DNA from: an uncultured Acetatifactor sp.
Lineage (GTDB): Bacteria; Bacillota; Clostridia; Lachnospirales; Lachnospiraceae
Length of the DNA stretch: 64,000 nt
Direction: 5' to 3'
Assembly: GCA_947627535.1 (NCBI GenBank)
Contig: CANQWM010000004.1
Span: forward strand, 85,623-149,622
Every line of letters begins with the position of its first letter. Position 1 is the stretch's first letter. A model generated the notes under the pieces. The model worked only from the letters and a program-made list of their open reading frames with translations, had not been told where the DNA came from and did not search any database. The position numbers and the translations under genes were made by a program. Positions 1 to 7,653 of the stretch are shown here, piece after piece.

Positions 1-117
1 ATAGCTGCAGTACGCTTCCAGCCCCTGCTTCTCAAAAATCTCATTCTCCGCCGTAAGATCGAACAGCGCCCTTGAAGAGACTCCTATCACCATTTTCCTG
101 TCAAGTCCGTGTTCCAT
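1..117 (-). CDS. 5'-nucleotidase, N-terminal fragment (runs off window)
   Basis: Only the first 39 codons are present; the gene continues to the left of the window. The visible N-terminus, with VIGVSSRALFDL near residue 10 followed by an EIFEKQGLEAY segment, resembles the start of the clostridial 5'-nucleotidase family (NT5C1-like), which dephosphorylates nucleoside monophosphates in the cytoplasm. The catalytic centre lies outside the window. The ATG at 117 follows an AGGAGG box 4 nt away, and an internal ATG at residue 9 is an alternative start. The assignment rests on this short stretch only, so the family call is tentative. Confidence 0.5.
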   Translation of the reverse strand, partial: MEHGLDRKMVIGVSSRALFDLTAENEIFEKQGLEAYCSY

Positions 118-244
118 ATTCCCTCCTGTTTCCGCCCGGCCCGCCGGAATGCGGCGGCCCCGGCCTTCGCTCATACTGCCGCCTTCAAAGCCGCAGGTAA
201 AAGGGGTCTGCCCGGACACCGCGCGGGGACACGGAAGGCTCGTT

Positions 245-889
245 CTATCTCAGACGCCGGCACTCATAGTGTTCCAGCGTGAGAAGACAGTTCTTCAGCG
301 ACTCATAGCGGCGTTCCAGGTCTCCCTCGTCCACCTCCACGCCGGTAGCGATGGCCATGGTGGTAATCATGTCGTCGGTGATCCTGTGGTGGAGCGCTGC
401 CAGGATGTTCAGCCGCTGCCCGTACTCGGAAGCGTCCAGGAACTCGGCCACCAGAGGGTCCAGAGCGGCGTTTCCGCCGTCTGTCTCCGCCGCATCCGTC
501 CTGGCGGCGTCCGCCTCTGGCGGATCTTCCGGCGCGGGGCTTTGCATCTCCCCCGGCTCGGGCAAAGCGTCCGGCGCGCCCTCCGTTCCCGGTGCAGCTT
601 CCGGCACGCCCTCCGTTCCCGGCAAAACGTCCGTCTCCTCTCTCTGGCGTCCGGCGTCCGGCCCCTGCAGTTCAAATCGAAACTCCTGCTTCGCCTCCGG
701 ATATTTTTCTCTGTCCACCCGGCTGGTAAACATGGAAAGCGGCCTTGCATAGGTCTTAAAGTCCCCGTAGAGCGCCTGGTAGACCACCAGCGTTTCCCCT
801 GTCTCCGTATGCTCTGCCACCGCTGTTATCTGGTACAGATTCCCTTTAAAATGTTTATAGATCTCCTGTGGTTTCGGAATGAATGACAT
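245..889 (-). CDS. DUF1653 domain protein with acidic low-complexity tail
   Basis: A 214-residue protein. Residues 1-75 match the DUF1653 pattern: an IYKHFKGNLYQI segment, then an ETGETLVVYQALYGD segment, then RPLSMF. This is a small beta-rich fold of unknown function, usually a stand-alone protein of about 70-80 residues. Here it carries about 60 residues of Pro/Glu/Gly/Ala-rich linker with imperfect PGTEG repeats and a further C-terminal segment that I do not recognise. The start is placed at the ATG at 889 because it follows AAAGGAG with good spacing; the frame stays open 21 codons further upstream without a ribosome-binding site. Function is unknown. Confidence 0.75.
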   Translation of the reverse strand: MSFIPKPQEIYKHFKGNLYQITAVAEHTETGETLVVYQALYGDFKTYARPLSMFTSRVDREKYPEAKQEFRFELQGPDAGRQREETDVLPGTEGVPEAAPGTEGAPDALPEPGEMQSPAPEDPPEADAARTDAAETDGGNAALDPLVAEFLDASEYGQRLNILAALHHRITDDMITTMAIATGVEVDEGDLERRYESLKNCLLTLEHYECRRLR

Positions 890-958
890 TTTGGGAGCTC
901 CTTTCGATTCATTAAGAAAAGTATACCCCCATTTGAAAGAAATGTCATGCAAATCCTG

Positions 959-1342
959 TCACTCATCCAAAAGAAATTTGTGGCGGAAGCCGCACCCTTC
1001 TTCCTCGAAATCCAGTTCCGCCAGACGGCGCAGCAGCGCAGCCCTCTCTGTCTCTTCCATGCCGTCTATCCCGCTGTGGTGGACGGTCACGGTATACGCG
1101 CGGCTTCCGTCCTCCTCCACCACCCGCGTCAGCATAACGCCGCTGTTTTTAAATCCTTCGCGTTCCAGCAGCGTCCGGATCTCGCGGGTCAGCTCCCTTT
1201 CCTTGTCCTGATAGTACCGCTCCGTCTTCCCTGCGCCGGCCTCCGTCTCGGAACGGACCGTCACCCCAAAGAAAAGGGCTGCGATCAATACCAAAAGCAC
1301 CGTCACAGCCGCGTATCCCGCCATGCCTGTCTTTTTCTCCAT
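959..1342 (-). CDS. Small membrane-anchored protein of unknown function
   Basis: A 127-residue protein with one predicted transmembrane segment near residues 8-28 (hydrophobic VLLVLIAALFFGVTV core) and a charged C-terminal domain that is probably extracytoplasmic. The soluble part has an amphipathic helix rich in Arg/Glu, then a GFKNSGVMLTRV segment and a YTVTVHHSGI segment that look like beta strands of a small globular domain. I do not recognise the family. It lies in the same direction as the DUF1653 gene (gap 69 bp) and the XRE regulator gene and may be transcribed with one of them. Confidence 0.6.
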   Translation of the reverse strand: MEKKTGMAGYAAVTVLLVLIAALFFGVTVRSETEAGAGKTERYYQDKERELTREIRTLLEREGFKNSGVMLTRVVEEDGSRAYTVTVHHSGIDGMEETERAALLRRLAELDFEEEGCGFRHKFLLDE

Positions 1343-1421
1343 CCTTTTCTCCCGCCTTTCTACTTCAATGGATTTTTGTTACAGGCATATGATATGAAAT
1401 TTAAAGTCCATTAAAACTCTC

Positions 1422-1796
1422 TTATAATGATTTTTTAGAAGCTTTTTTCAATTTTTCCTGCCGGTACAGCAAAAATTCCGCATAGCTCATCAGATGCCCG
1501 ATGGAGCCGGAATCGCAGGAGAGAACAGCGTCTACCACATCCGACAGGGTATAGTCCCGGTTCAGGCGCTGTTCCATTTTCCTTGTGGAGTAACGGCTGG
1601 AGGTACGGTTCAGGAGATAGTCTGTGGTCACGTCATAATAATCCGCCAGCTTGCACAGCGTGTCAAGATCAGGGTAATGGACTCCGTTTTCGTAATTGGA
1701 TATAGTACCGGTGGAAAGGCTTAGATATGCCGCCAGTTCTTTTTGACCAAGATTTCTCTCTTTTCTCAGCTCCATCAGAATCCTTCCCGTTTCCAT
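1422..1796 (-). CDS. XRE-family transcriptional regulator
   Basis: A 124-residue DNA-binding protein. Residues 5-60 form a Cro/CI-type helix-turn-helix: a KERNLGQKELAAYLSLS helix pair, then GTISNYENGVHYPD and a DYYDVTTDYLLNR segment typical of clostridial XRE repressors. The C-terminal 60 residues have no recognised domain. The ATG at 1796 is preferred because AAGGA lies 7 nt upstream; an in-frame GTG at 1817 lacks a ribosome-binding site. A 14-bp perfect palindrome lies upstream and may be its own operator. The target genes are unknown. Confidence 0.85.
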   Translation of the reverse strand: METGRILMELRKERNLGQKELAAYLSLSTGTISNYENGVHYPDLDTLCKLADYYDVTTDYLLNRTSSRYSTRKMEQRLNRDYTLSDVVDAVLSCDSGSIGHLMSYAEFLLYRQEKLKKASKKSL

Positions 1797-1835
1797 ACTG
1801 TTGTCCTTCCCTGCCACTTCAAGCCTAAACCCAAA

Positions 1836-1849
1836 AAGTTTAGAAACTT
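1836..1849. promoter_or_regulatory. Perfect palindrome, possible operator of the XRE regulator
   Basis: AAGTTT-AG-AAACTT is a 14-bp palindrome about 40 bp upstream of the XRE start codon. A partial second half-site (GTTTA) lies next to it. Small palindromes in this position commonly bind the adjacent XRE repressor. The assignment is inference from position and symmetry only. Confidence 0.35.
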
Positions 1850-1949
1850 AAAAGTATTTTACAGCGTTTCTTACGCTTCGTAATGGTTATTTAGAAATAG
1901 CATAAAATCAGTATGAAAACGGAAAATCAATTTATGTCGACTAACAAAT

Positions 1950-1976
1950 GGGAGTCTCCTTTTTCAGAAGACTCCC
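1950..1976 (-). terminator. Hairpin at the 3' end of the epimerase gene
   Basis: An 8-bp stem (GGGAGTCT/AGACTCCC) spans the stop codon of the epimerase gene and is followed on the minus strand by ATTTGTT. The weak U-tract makes this a possible intrinsic terminator rather than a certain one. Confidence 0.45.
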
Positions 1977-2860
1977 GCAAAAGCCCGGTAGGTTCTCATC
2001 ATTCCTTCTTCCGGTGAAAGATAGGAAAGCCCCAGCAGGCGCTTCCCCTTTTCGTTGGAATATCGTTCCGTCTCCCCCGCGGCCACCGGGAAGGGAAGCG
2101 CGATCCCCATAGCCTGCGCCTGCGCCGCGGTCATCTCCCGCACGCCAAGCTCTTTCCCCGCCGCCCGGCGGATGGCCTGAAAGAGACTGTGATAATCCAT
2201 GCTGCCGTCCTGACAGAGATTGAACGCCTGCCCGCAGGCGGCAGGATTTCCCAGGCAGCTTAGGACGGCCTTGGCAGCGTCCTTTACGTAAACGGTCTGG
2301 AAGCTTCCGTCCGCATCCGTGATTTCCGGAAGCCAGTGTTCCTGCACTGCCATCTTAATAAAGAGGGATTCCCTGGGCGCATAATTGTAAGGGCCGTAGA
2401 GGATGGCAGGCCGCAGGGAGGTCCACCGGATCCCTCTCTTTTCGCACTGTCCGCAAAGCTCGCCCTCCAGCGCGATCTTCCCCGCGATATAGGCCCCCGC
2501 CTCTCCCGGCAGCCTCCTTGTCTCAAACGGCGCGTCCTCGTCCGTCAGAAGGCCCGTTCCCCTGCGGTAAACATCCACGGTGCTGATCAGAATATACTGG
2601 GCGGTGCTGCCTGCCATATGCTCCAGGACAAAGGAGATATCCCCTGGCTCATAGGCACAGAAATCCACTATCGCGTCGTACTCCTCTCCGCACTGCGCCC
2701 AGGTATTCTCCTCATGTCTCTCCCCCTTCACCTGTCTTACGCCAAATTCCTCCATGGAATAGGTTCCTCTGTTTACCAGCGTAACCTGGTGTTCCCCGGC
2801 CGCCAGCATCACGAATACCCTTCCGTAAAAATAACTGCCTCCGATGACCAGTACCTTCAC
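1964..2860 (-). CDS. NAD-dependent epimerase/dehydratase family protein
   Basis: A 298-residue extended short-chain dehydrogenase/reductase. The N-terminal Rossmann motif is VIGGSYFYG (residues 4-12), with a YIAGK segment near residue 130 matching the catalytic YxxxK, and a LRPAILYGP segment typical of nucleotide-sugar epimerases. Members act on NDP-sugars or, in some clostridia, on other NAD-dependent substrates; the substrate cannot be read from the sequence. The start at 2860 opens directly into the dinucleotide-binding strand MKVLVIGG. The gene lies downstream of feoB on the same strand, separated by 122 bp. There is no sign that it is part of iron transport. Confidence 0.8.
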   Translation of the reverse strand: MKVLVIGGSYFYGRVFVMLAAGEHQVTLVNRGTYSMEEFGVRQVKGERHEENTWAQCGEEYDAIVDFCAYEPGDISFVLEHMAGSTAQYILISTVDVYRRGTGLLTDEDAPFETRRLPGEAGAYIAGKIALEGELCGQCEKRGIRWTSLRPAILYGPYNYAPRESLFIKMAVQEHWLPEITDADGSFQTVYVKDAAKAVLSCLGNPAACGQAFNLCQDGSMDYHSLFQAIRRAAGKELGVREMTAAQAQAMGIALPFPVAAGETERYSNEKGKRLLGLSYLSPEEGMMRTYRAFAGVF

Positions 2861-2982
2861 CGCCGCACCCTCCCTGCCATATGTTTTCCTGATCTGGTTT
2901 TACGCCGCTGCATTCCAGCTGCACAGACGATCTATTCCTATTTTACCAGATCCCGGGCGGCATTGCCAGCTTCAATCGCATT

Positions 2983-5391
2983 CTAAGCGGCCTTCTTCTT
3001 TTTCAGCTTATCCGTATCAAGTCTCAGGGTTGAACTTTCCTTATAGGGCCTTACTAACAGCCAGCACAGAGCCGCCGCAAGAACGATGGCCGCAATGGTG
3101 CCTGCCGCATTTCCGCTGCCGGAAAAGAGACTGCCCAGCTGATAGAGGATCAGGGAGATAACATAGGCGAAGCCGCACTGATAGCCGATGGCAAACCAGG
3201 TCCATTTCGCGCTGTTCATCTCTCTCCTGATGGCGCCGATCGCCGCAAAGCAGGGCGCGCAGAGCAGATTGAACGCCAGGAAGGAGTACGCCGCGGCCTT
3301 GGTCATGTTTACAAAGTCCAGGACACCAAACACGCCTACCACCTCTTCCTTCGCCACAAGACCCATGATGGTGGCGATTGCCGCTGTAGCGTCGTCAAAT
3401 CCCAGCGGGGCAAAGATCCATTTGATCCCGTTTCCGATCTTTCCAAGAACGCTGTCCCCAAGCGCAAGCTCCGTGCTGAAGCCAAAGCGGCCGTCCACCA
3501 TGCCGAAACAGGATCCGGCCCAGATCACGATAGAGGAAAGCAGGATAATGGTGCCGGCCTTCTTGATAAAGGACCATCCCCTCTCCCACATGCTCCTTAG
3601 AACCGCGCCGGGAGCCGGCCAGTGATAGGCGGGAAGCTCCATGACGAAGGGTGCGGGATCCCCTGCAAACATCTTTGTTTTTTTCAGAATGATGCCGGAG
3701 ATCACAATCGCCGCGACCCCCAGAAAATACGCGCTCACAGCCACCAGGCCGGAGCCTCCGAACAGCGCCGTTGCGATCAGGGAAATGATGGGAAGCTTTG
3801 CGCCGCAGGGAATAAAGGTAGTAGTCATGACTGTCATCTTCCGGTCCCTGTCATTTTCGATGGTCCGGGACGCCATGATCCCCGGAACGCCGCAGCCGCT
3901 GCCGATGAGCATGGGAATAAAGGACTTGCCGGAGAGGCCGAACTTCCGGAAGATCCGGTCCATGATAAACGCCACCCTGGCCATATAGCCGCAGGCCTCC
4001 AGGAAGGCAAGAAAGAGGAACAGCACCAGCATCTGGGGCACAAAGCCCAGCACCGCGCCGACGCCGCCGATGATGCCGTCCAGGATCAGGCTGGAAAGCC
4101 ACTCAGAACAGCCCACAGCCTCCAGCGCATTTCCGACAAGGACAGGGATACCGGGAATCCACACGCCGTAATCCGCGGGATCCGGCGCTTCCTCCAGAAT
4201 CGGGTCCACCATCCCGGATATGTCATAGCCTGCTTCCGCCATGGAATCCTGAAAGGAATCATACGCCTCGCAAAAGCCGCCGTAATCTCCCTCCTCTGCT
4301 GCTCCCAGAAGGTCTTCTGCGCCGATGACTCCCGCTTCCTGCGCCGCCGAAAGAACGTCTGTCATCTCCTCCGTAAACAGCCTGTTCTGGGCAAACTCGC
4401 CGCAGGCTGTGTCATAGGCCGACCCGCCGATGCCAAACAAATGCCACCCGTCGCCGAACACGCCGTCGTTGGCCCAGTCTGTGGCGACGGTTCCCACCGT
4501 GGTCACGGAAATGTAATAGACAAGGAACATGATCACGGCAAAGATGGGAAGCGCCGCCCACCTGTTGGTCACGATCCTGTCGATCCTGTCGGAAACGGAC
4601 TCCTTTTTTGCCTTTCTCCCGGCGCAGCATTCCCTGACCACGCCGGAGATATACACATACCTCTCGTTGGTGATAATGCTTTCGGTATCGTCGTCATACG
4701 CATCTTCCAGCGTCCTGATCTCCTCCGAAACATCCGGGACATGGTCCATGAGAGACGCGATTTTGTCATCCTTCTCCAGAAGCTTTATGGCGAAGAAGCG
4801 TCTCTGTTCCTCCGGCACATCCGATCCCAGCTTCCCTTCGACGGCTCTGATCGTCTCTTCCACTTTTTCCGCAAATGAGTGCACGATCTGGGGCGTCTTC
4901 TTCCGGCGGGCCAGCTCCACGGCCCTTTCCGCCGCCTTTTCGATCCCCGTTCCCTTCAGAGCGGAAATCTCTACCACCTCGCAGCCGAATTTCCGGGAAA
5001 GCTTCTCCGTGTCAATTTTTTCTCCCGTCTTTTTCAGGACGTCTATCATGTTTACCGCCATGATCACCGGGATTCCAAGCTCCATGATCTGGGTGGAAAG
5101 ATACAGATTTCTTTCCAGGTTGGTGCCGTCCACGATATTGAGGATGGCGTCAGGGCGCTCATTGATCAGATAGGTTCTCGCCACGACCTCCTCCAGCGTA
5201 TAGGGGGACAGGGAATAAATACCCGGCAGGTCCATAACCGTCACATCTTTATACCCTTTCAGTTTTCCTTCTTTTTTCTCCACCGTGACGCCGGGCCAGT
5301 TGCCCACAAACTGATTCGCTCCGGTCAGCGCGTTAAATAGCGTCGTCTTTCCGCAGTTCGGATTTCCCGCCAGTGCAATTCTGATCGACAT
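2983..5391 (-). CDS. feoB: Ferrous iron transport protein B
   Basis: A 802-residue inner-membrane Fe(II) transporter. The cytoplasmic G domain is complete: G1 GNPNCGKTT at residues 9-17, a G2 region GVTVEKKEG, G3 DLPGIYSL, G4 NMID and a G5-like EISALKG. It is followed by a helical GDI-like spacer and Gate-type membrane halves with GSGCGVPGIM and PCGAKLPI motifs. An acidic insert of about 100 residues sits between the first transmembrane helix (near residue 290) and the next, a common layout in Lachnospiraceae. The C-terminus ends in a Lys-rich tail. It is third in the feoA-feoA-feoB operon, separated from the nearer feoA by 374 bp of repetitive purine-rich leader. Confidence 0.96.
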   Translation of the reverse strand: MSIRIALAGNPNCGKTTLFNALTGANQFVGNWPGVTVEKKEGKLKGYKDVTVMDLPGIYSLSPYTLEEVVARTYLINERPDAILNIVDGTNLERNLYLSTQIMELGIPVIMAVNMIDVLKKTGEKIDTEKLSRKFGCEVVEISALKGTGIEKAAERAVELARRKKTPQIVHSFAEKVEETIRAVEGKLGSDVPEEQRRFFAIKLLEKDDKIASLMDHVPDVSEEIRTLEDAYDDDTESIITNERYVYISGVVRECCAGRKAKKESVSDRIDRIVTNRWAALPIFAVIMFLVYYISVTTVGTVATDWANDGVFGDGWHLFGIGGSAYDTACGEFAQNRLFTEEMTDVLSAAQEAGVIGAEDLLGAAEEGDYGGFCEAYDSFQDSMAEAGYDISGMVDPILEEAPDPADYGVWIPGIPVLVGNALEAVGCSEWLSSLILDGIIGGVGAVLGFVPQMLVLFLFLAFLEACGYMARVAFIMDRIFRKFGLSGKSFIPMLIGSGCGVPGIMASRTIENDRDRKMTVMTTTFIPCGAKLPIISLIATALFGGSGLVAVSAYFLGVAAIVISGIILKKTKMFAGDPAPFVMELPAYHWPAPGAVLRSMWERGWSFIKKAGTIILLSSIVIWAGSCFGMVDGRFGFSTELALGDSVLGKIGNGIKWIFAPLGFDDATAAIATIMGLVAKEEVVGVFGVLDFVNMTKAAAYSFLAFNLLCAPCFAAIGAIRREMNSAKWTWFAIGYQCGFAYVISLILYQLGSLFSGSGNAAGTIAAIVLAAALCWLLVRPYKESSTLRLDTDKLKKKKAA

Positions 5392-5552
5392 ATTTACCTC
5401 TCATTCCGCCGCAGGTCTCCCCCGTGGGTACACCGCGGCTTTTTCTTGTTCTTATTCTTTTTCTTATTCCTTTTCTTTTTGTTATTCCTTTTCTTTTTGT
5501 TTCAACAGCCGTTTTCTCCCTTTGGGGTTGTTTCGTATGCTGTCTTTGCTTT

Positions 5553-5648
5553 CCTGCGTTTTTATTTCCTTGTGTTTTTATTCTCTTGTGTTTCTATTCT
5601 CTTGCGTTTCTATCCTCTCGTGTTTCTATCCTCTTGTGTTTCTATCCT
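5553..5648 (-). repeat. 16-bp polypurine tandem repeat (6 copies) in the feoA-feoB gap
   Basis: Six consecutive 16-bp units (mRNA-sense consensus AGGATAGAAACACAAG) occupy 5553-5648, within a wider C/T-rich plus-strand stretch from about 5440 to 5665. The mRNA strand is therefore almost pure purine in the long feoB leader. The unit length is not a multiple of three, so a coding explanation is unlikely. Each unit contains an AGGA core resembling a ribosome-binding site. The remaining sequence of this 374-bp gap holds no gene; a DtxR-like dyad lies at 5713-5726. Confidence 0.85.
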
Positions 5649-5712
5649 CTTTTTGTTTTTTGCTTTTCCCGATTCCTTCCCGCCTTCCTTTGTTCGTTAT
5701 AACTATCATTTA

Positions 5713-5726
5713 TTAGTTTTAACTAA
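5713..5726. promoter_or_regulatory. DtxR-type dyad downstream of feoA, upstream of feoB
   Basis: TTAGTT-TT-AACTAA is an inverted repeat with the TTAG/CTAA half-sites typical of DtxR/IdeR-family operators. It resembles the dyad that overlaps the feoA promoter. It could mark a second, internal iron-regulated control point for feoB. This is inference from motif similarity. Confidence 0.4.
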
Positions 5727-5765
5727 CCCACGGCCCTGAAAGAATGCAGATTTGACCGTCGTCTC

Positions 5766-5987
5766 TTATTCCACTTCGATCATCTCTGCATCCGCCCTGC
5801 GCAGGGAAAGCTCATATCCCCTCACGGTGATCTCTACGGGATCTCCCAGAGGAGCGACCTTTCTCACAAAAATCTGTATCCCCTTTGTGATCCCCATGTC
5901 CATGATACGCCGCTTTACCGGCCCTTCCCCGGAAATCCTTTTTACCGTCACCGTCTGCCCGCAGGCAGTTTCCTTTAATGTTTTCAT
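5766..5987 (-). CDS. feoA: Ferrous iron transport protein A (second copy in operon)
   Basis: A 73-residue FeoA: an SH3-like small beta-barrel with the segment RRIMDMGITKGIQIFVRKVAPLGDPVEITVRGYELSLR (written here as a family pattern: RRxxDMGI, then APLGDPVEI, then GYELSLR). FeoA proteins act in the cytoplasm as partners of the FeoB G domain. It lies 32 bp downstream of the first feoA and upstream of feoB. Two consecutive feoA genes before feoB is a frequent arrangement in Clostridia. All expected family positions are present and the length is normal. Confidence 0.92.
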   Translation of the reverse strand: MKTLKETACGQTVTVKRISGEGPVKRRIMDMGITKGIQIFVRKVAPLGDPVEITVRGYELSLRRADAEMIEVE

Positions 5988-6019
5988 CGCGTTCTCCTTT
6001 TTTGCTCTCCGGCCCGTCC

Positions 6020-6229
6020 TCAGACCATGATCTTGTTCGCCATATCGCTGCCGATGGCCACCCTGGACTGCTTTACGTTTACAATGAGATTACCGCCCGC
6101 GCGGGAAATCACCGTCACCACACTTCCCACCACAAAGCCCAGGTTCTCCAGAAACCTGCGGGTATCCTCTCTGCCGCCTACCTTTTTGATCACGTTGCAC
6201 TCGCCCTCCCGGGCCATTGACAATGGCAT
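6020..6229 (-). CDS. feoA: Ferrous iron transport protein A (first copy in operon)
   Basis: A 69-residue FeoA-domain protein. It has the ENLGFVVGSVVTVISRAGGN segment of the family and ends with a VAIGSDMANKIMV strand. The start is put at the ATG at 6229, 8 nt after GGGAGG; the frame remains open 15 codons upstream but would overlap the operator region. It is the first gene of the feo operon and is preceded by a TTGACA-N17-TATACT promoter carrying DtxR-like and Fur-like boxes. It is more divergent than the second feoA, so the two copies are not recent duplicates. Confidence 0.88.
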   Translation of the reverse strand: MPLSMAREGECNVIKKVGGREDTRRFLENLGFVVGSVVTVISRAGGNLIVNVKQSRVAIGSDMANKIMV

Positions 6230-6259
6230 AAGCCAATCCTCCCTTTCTGTCGTTAATTT

Positions 6260-6278
6260 GAAAATGATTTTCATTTTC
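6260..6278. promoter_or_regulatory. Fur-box-like sequence in the feo leader
   Basis: GAAAATGATTTTCATTTTC matches the 19-bp Fur consensus GATAATGATAATCATTATC at about 15 positions and keeps its dyad symmetry. It lies just downstream of the feoA promoter, where a bound repressor would block transcription. No fur gene is in this window. The match is directly visible; binding is inference. Confidence 0.55.
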
Positions 6279-6286
6279 CTTTCATG

Positions 6287-6318
6287 GTTAGTATATTCTA
6301 ACTTTCGGAACCTGTCAA
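6287..6318 (-). promoter_or_regulatory. feo operon promoter with overlapping DtxR-type operator
   Basis: A -35 TTGACA (6318-6313), 17-bp spacer and -10 TATACT (6295-6290) point toward feoA. The dyad GTTAG-N6-CTAAC at 6287-6302 covers the -10 element, as expected for a metal-dependent DtxR-family repressor. The divergent gene at 6432 encodes such a regulator. Promoter and dyad are seen directly; the regulatory pairing is inference. Confidence 0.7.
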
Positions 6319-6356
6319 CAGAAATTTTTAAGCTGCGGACTGAAATTTTTATTGGG

Positions 6357-6385
6357 TTGCACGCAGGCCAAAAACGTACTATACT
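6357..6385 (+). promoter_or_regulatory. Promoter of the DtxR-family regulator
   Basis: TTGCAC (6357-6362), 17-bp spacer, TATACT (6380-6385) on the plus strand. It drives the DtxR-like gene starting at 6432. A small TTTCCC/GGGAAA dyad follows in the leader. Confidence 0.6.
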
Positions 6386-6431
6386 GAAACTAGAATCTTT
6401 CCCTTTGGGAAAAGACAGGGAGATGAAAGAA

Positions 6432-6818
6432 ATGGCAGGAAATGAATCCGCCGAAAACTATCTGGAGACCATATTGATCTTAAGCAGGCGTCTTCCCGTG
6501 GTCCGCTCTGTGGATATTGCGAATGAGCTGGGGTTTCGGAAGCCCAGCGTCAGCGTGGCCATGAAGAATCTGCGGGAGAAAAAGCACATCCGCGTGGACA
6601 GCTCCGGCTTTATCACGCTGACGCCCTCCGGCAGAGAGATCGCGGAAACGATCTATGAGCGCCATCAATTCCTGTCCTGCTGGCTTACAGGACTGGGCGT
6701 GCCGGCGGATACGGCTGTGGAAGATGCCTGCAGGATCGAGCATGTGATCAGCCCGGAAAGCTTTGCGGCCATCAAGGAATTTGTAAGCCGGAATACCGGG
6801 ACCCGCGACGTCAGATAG
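6432..6818 (+). CDS. DtxR/MntR-family metal-dependent repressor
   Basis: A 128-residue regulator. Residues 4-60 form the family's winged helix (ESAENYLETIL, then VRSVDIANELGFRKPSVSVA), followed by the dimerisation/metal-binding helices including HQFLSCWLTGLGV and EDACRIEHVISPE, where the Glu, Cys and His ligands of the family are expected. The C-terminal SH3-like domain of long DtxR proteins is absent, giving MntR-like length. It is divergent from feoAAB and is the likely owner of the dyads there, so iron is the more likely effector than manganese. ATG 6432 has AGGGAG 9 nt upstream; an ATG at 6423 is possible. It overlaps the end of the convergent HAD gene by 8 bp. Confidence 0.88.
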   Translation: MAGNESAENYLETILILSRRLPVVRSVDIANELGFRKPSVSVAMKNLREKKHIRVDSSGFITLTPSGREIAETIYERHQFLSCWLTGLGVPADTAVEDACRIEHVISPESFAAIKEFVSRNTGTRDVR

Positions 6819-7590
6819 CTCCCAGCCATTTCAGCGCGTTCCATACGCCGTCCTCCTTCAGCGGACCGGTGACATAGTCGGCCGCTTCCTTTACGTCCGC
6901 CGTGGCGTTTCCCATGGCGATGCCGATCCCGGCGCACTGCAGCATGGGAATGTCGTTGCTGCTGTCGCCCAGGGCGGCAGTCTGCTCTATGGGGACGCCA
7001 AGCTCCCCTGCCAGTCTTTTCATGGCGCTGGCCTTGGAACATCCCTTCGGCATGATCTCAAAAAATCCCTTTTTCCGGTCCACAAAGTCAAGTCTGTCCC
7101 CAAATTCTTCCGCAAAGGCCCTCACGGCGTCCGCCCGGTCCGCATACACATAAAACTTGTCAAAATGCCCCACCGCATCCCCAAAGCTTCCGTAGCCCGC
7201 GTCCCCAAACCGGCTTATAAATCTCCGGAAGGTCTCTGTCCGAATCCTGTCCGGCCTGTCACAGAAATTATTTTCCCAGCCTTCCAGAACGGCGTCAATG
7301 CCGTAACGGTCCAGGGCTTCTATGATATCCTTCGATTCCTGTACGGAAAAGGTCCTGTGGTACAGCTCCCTGCCGTACAGGGTAATCATAGTGCCGCACC
7401 CCATGAGAAAGGCGTCGAAACCGGCCAGCCTTTCCCGGTCTGGCTCCACAAGCTTTCCGGTCCGCCCGGTATTCACGGCGCAGAGATGCCCGTTTCGCCC
7501 TGCGGCTTCTATGGCTTTGGACGCGCTCTTAGGCATTTCATGGGTTTCCTCGTCGATCAGGGTTCCGTCAATATCAAAAAAGAGGATCAT
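6811..7590 (-). CDS. Cof-type HAD-superfamily hydrolase
   Basis: A 259-residue HAD phosphatase of the Cof (IIB cap) subgroup. Motif I is FDIDGTLID at residues 4-12, with a motif II Thr in a NTGR segment and a C-terminal motif III/IV region KGCSKASAMKRLAGELG and ALGDSSNDIPML. These enzymes dephosphorylate sugar phosphates, pyridoxal phosphate or flavin nucleotides; the substrate is not predictable. The start at 7590 opens directly into motif I but has no strong ribosome-binding site, and a terminator-like hairpin lies only about 10 bp upstream, so the mRNA leader may be very short. Confidence 0.85.
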   Translation of the reverse strand: MILFFDIDGTLIDEETHEMPKSASKAIEAAGRNGHLCAVNTGRTGKLVEPDRERLAGFDAFLMGCGTMITLYGRELYHRTFSVQESKDIIEALDRYGIDAVLEGWENNFCDRPDRIRTETFRRFISRFGDAGYGSFGDAVGHFDKFYVYADRADAVRAFAEEFGDRLDFVDRKKGFFEIMPKGCSKASAMKRLAGELGVPIEQTAALGDSSNDIPMLQCAGIGIAMGNATADVKEAADYVTGPLKEDGVWNALKWLGAI

Positions 7591-7601
7591 ACGCACACAC
7601 A

Positions 7602-7632
7602 AAATGAGGATACAAACCTGATCCGTCTGTAT
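7602..7632 (-). terminator. Hairpin after rplT
   Basis: On the minus strand GGATACA and TGTATCC form a 7-bp stem shortly after the rplT stop codon, followed by TCATTTTG. It probably ends the infC-rpmI-rplT transcript. The U-tract is weak. Confidence 0.45.
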
Positions 7633-7653
7633 CCCCACATTCTCCGTTTTATT

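Noticed and set aside
3622..4878. A 418-codon plus-strand open frame inside feoB
   Set aside because: FeoB is unambiguous on the other strand; the frame is a shadow.
5553..5648. CRISPR-like regular repeats
   Set aside because: Units are contiguous 16-mers without spacers; there are no cas genes in the window.
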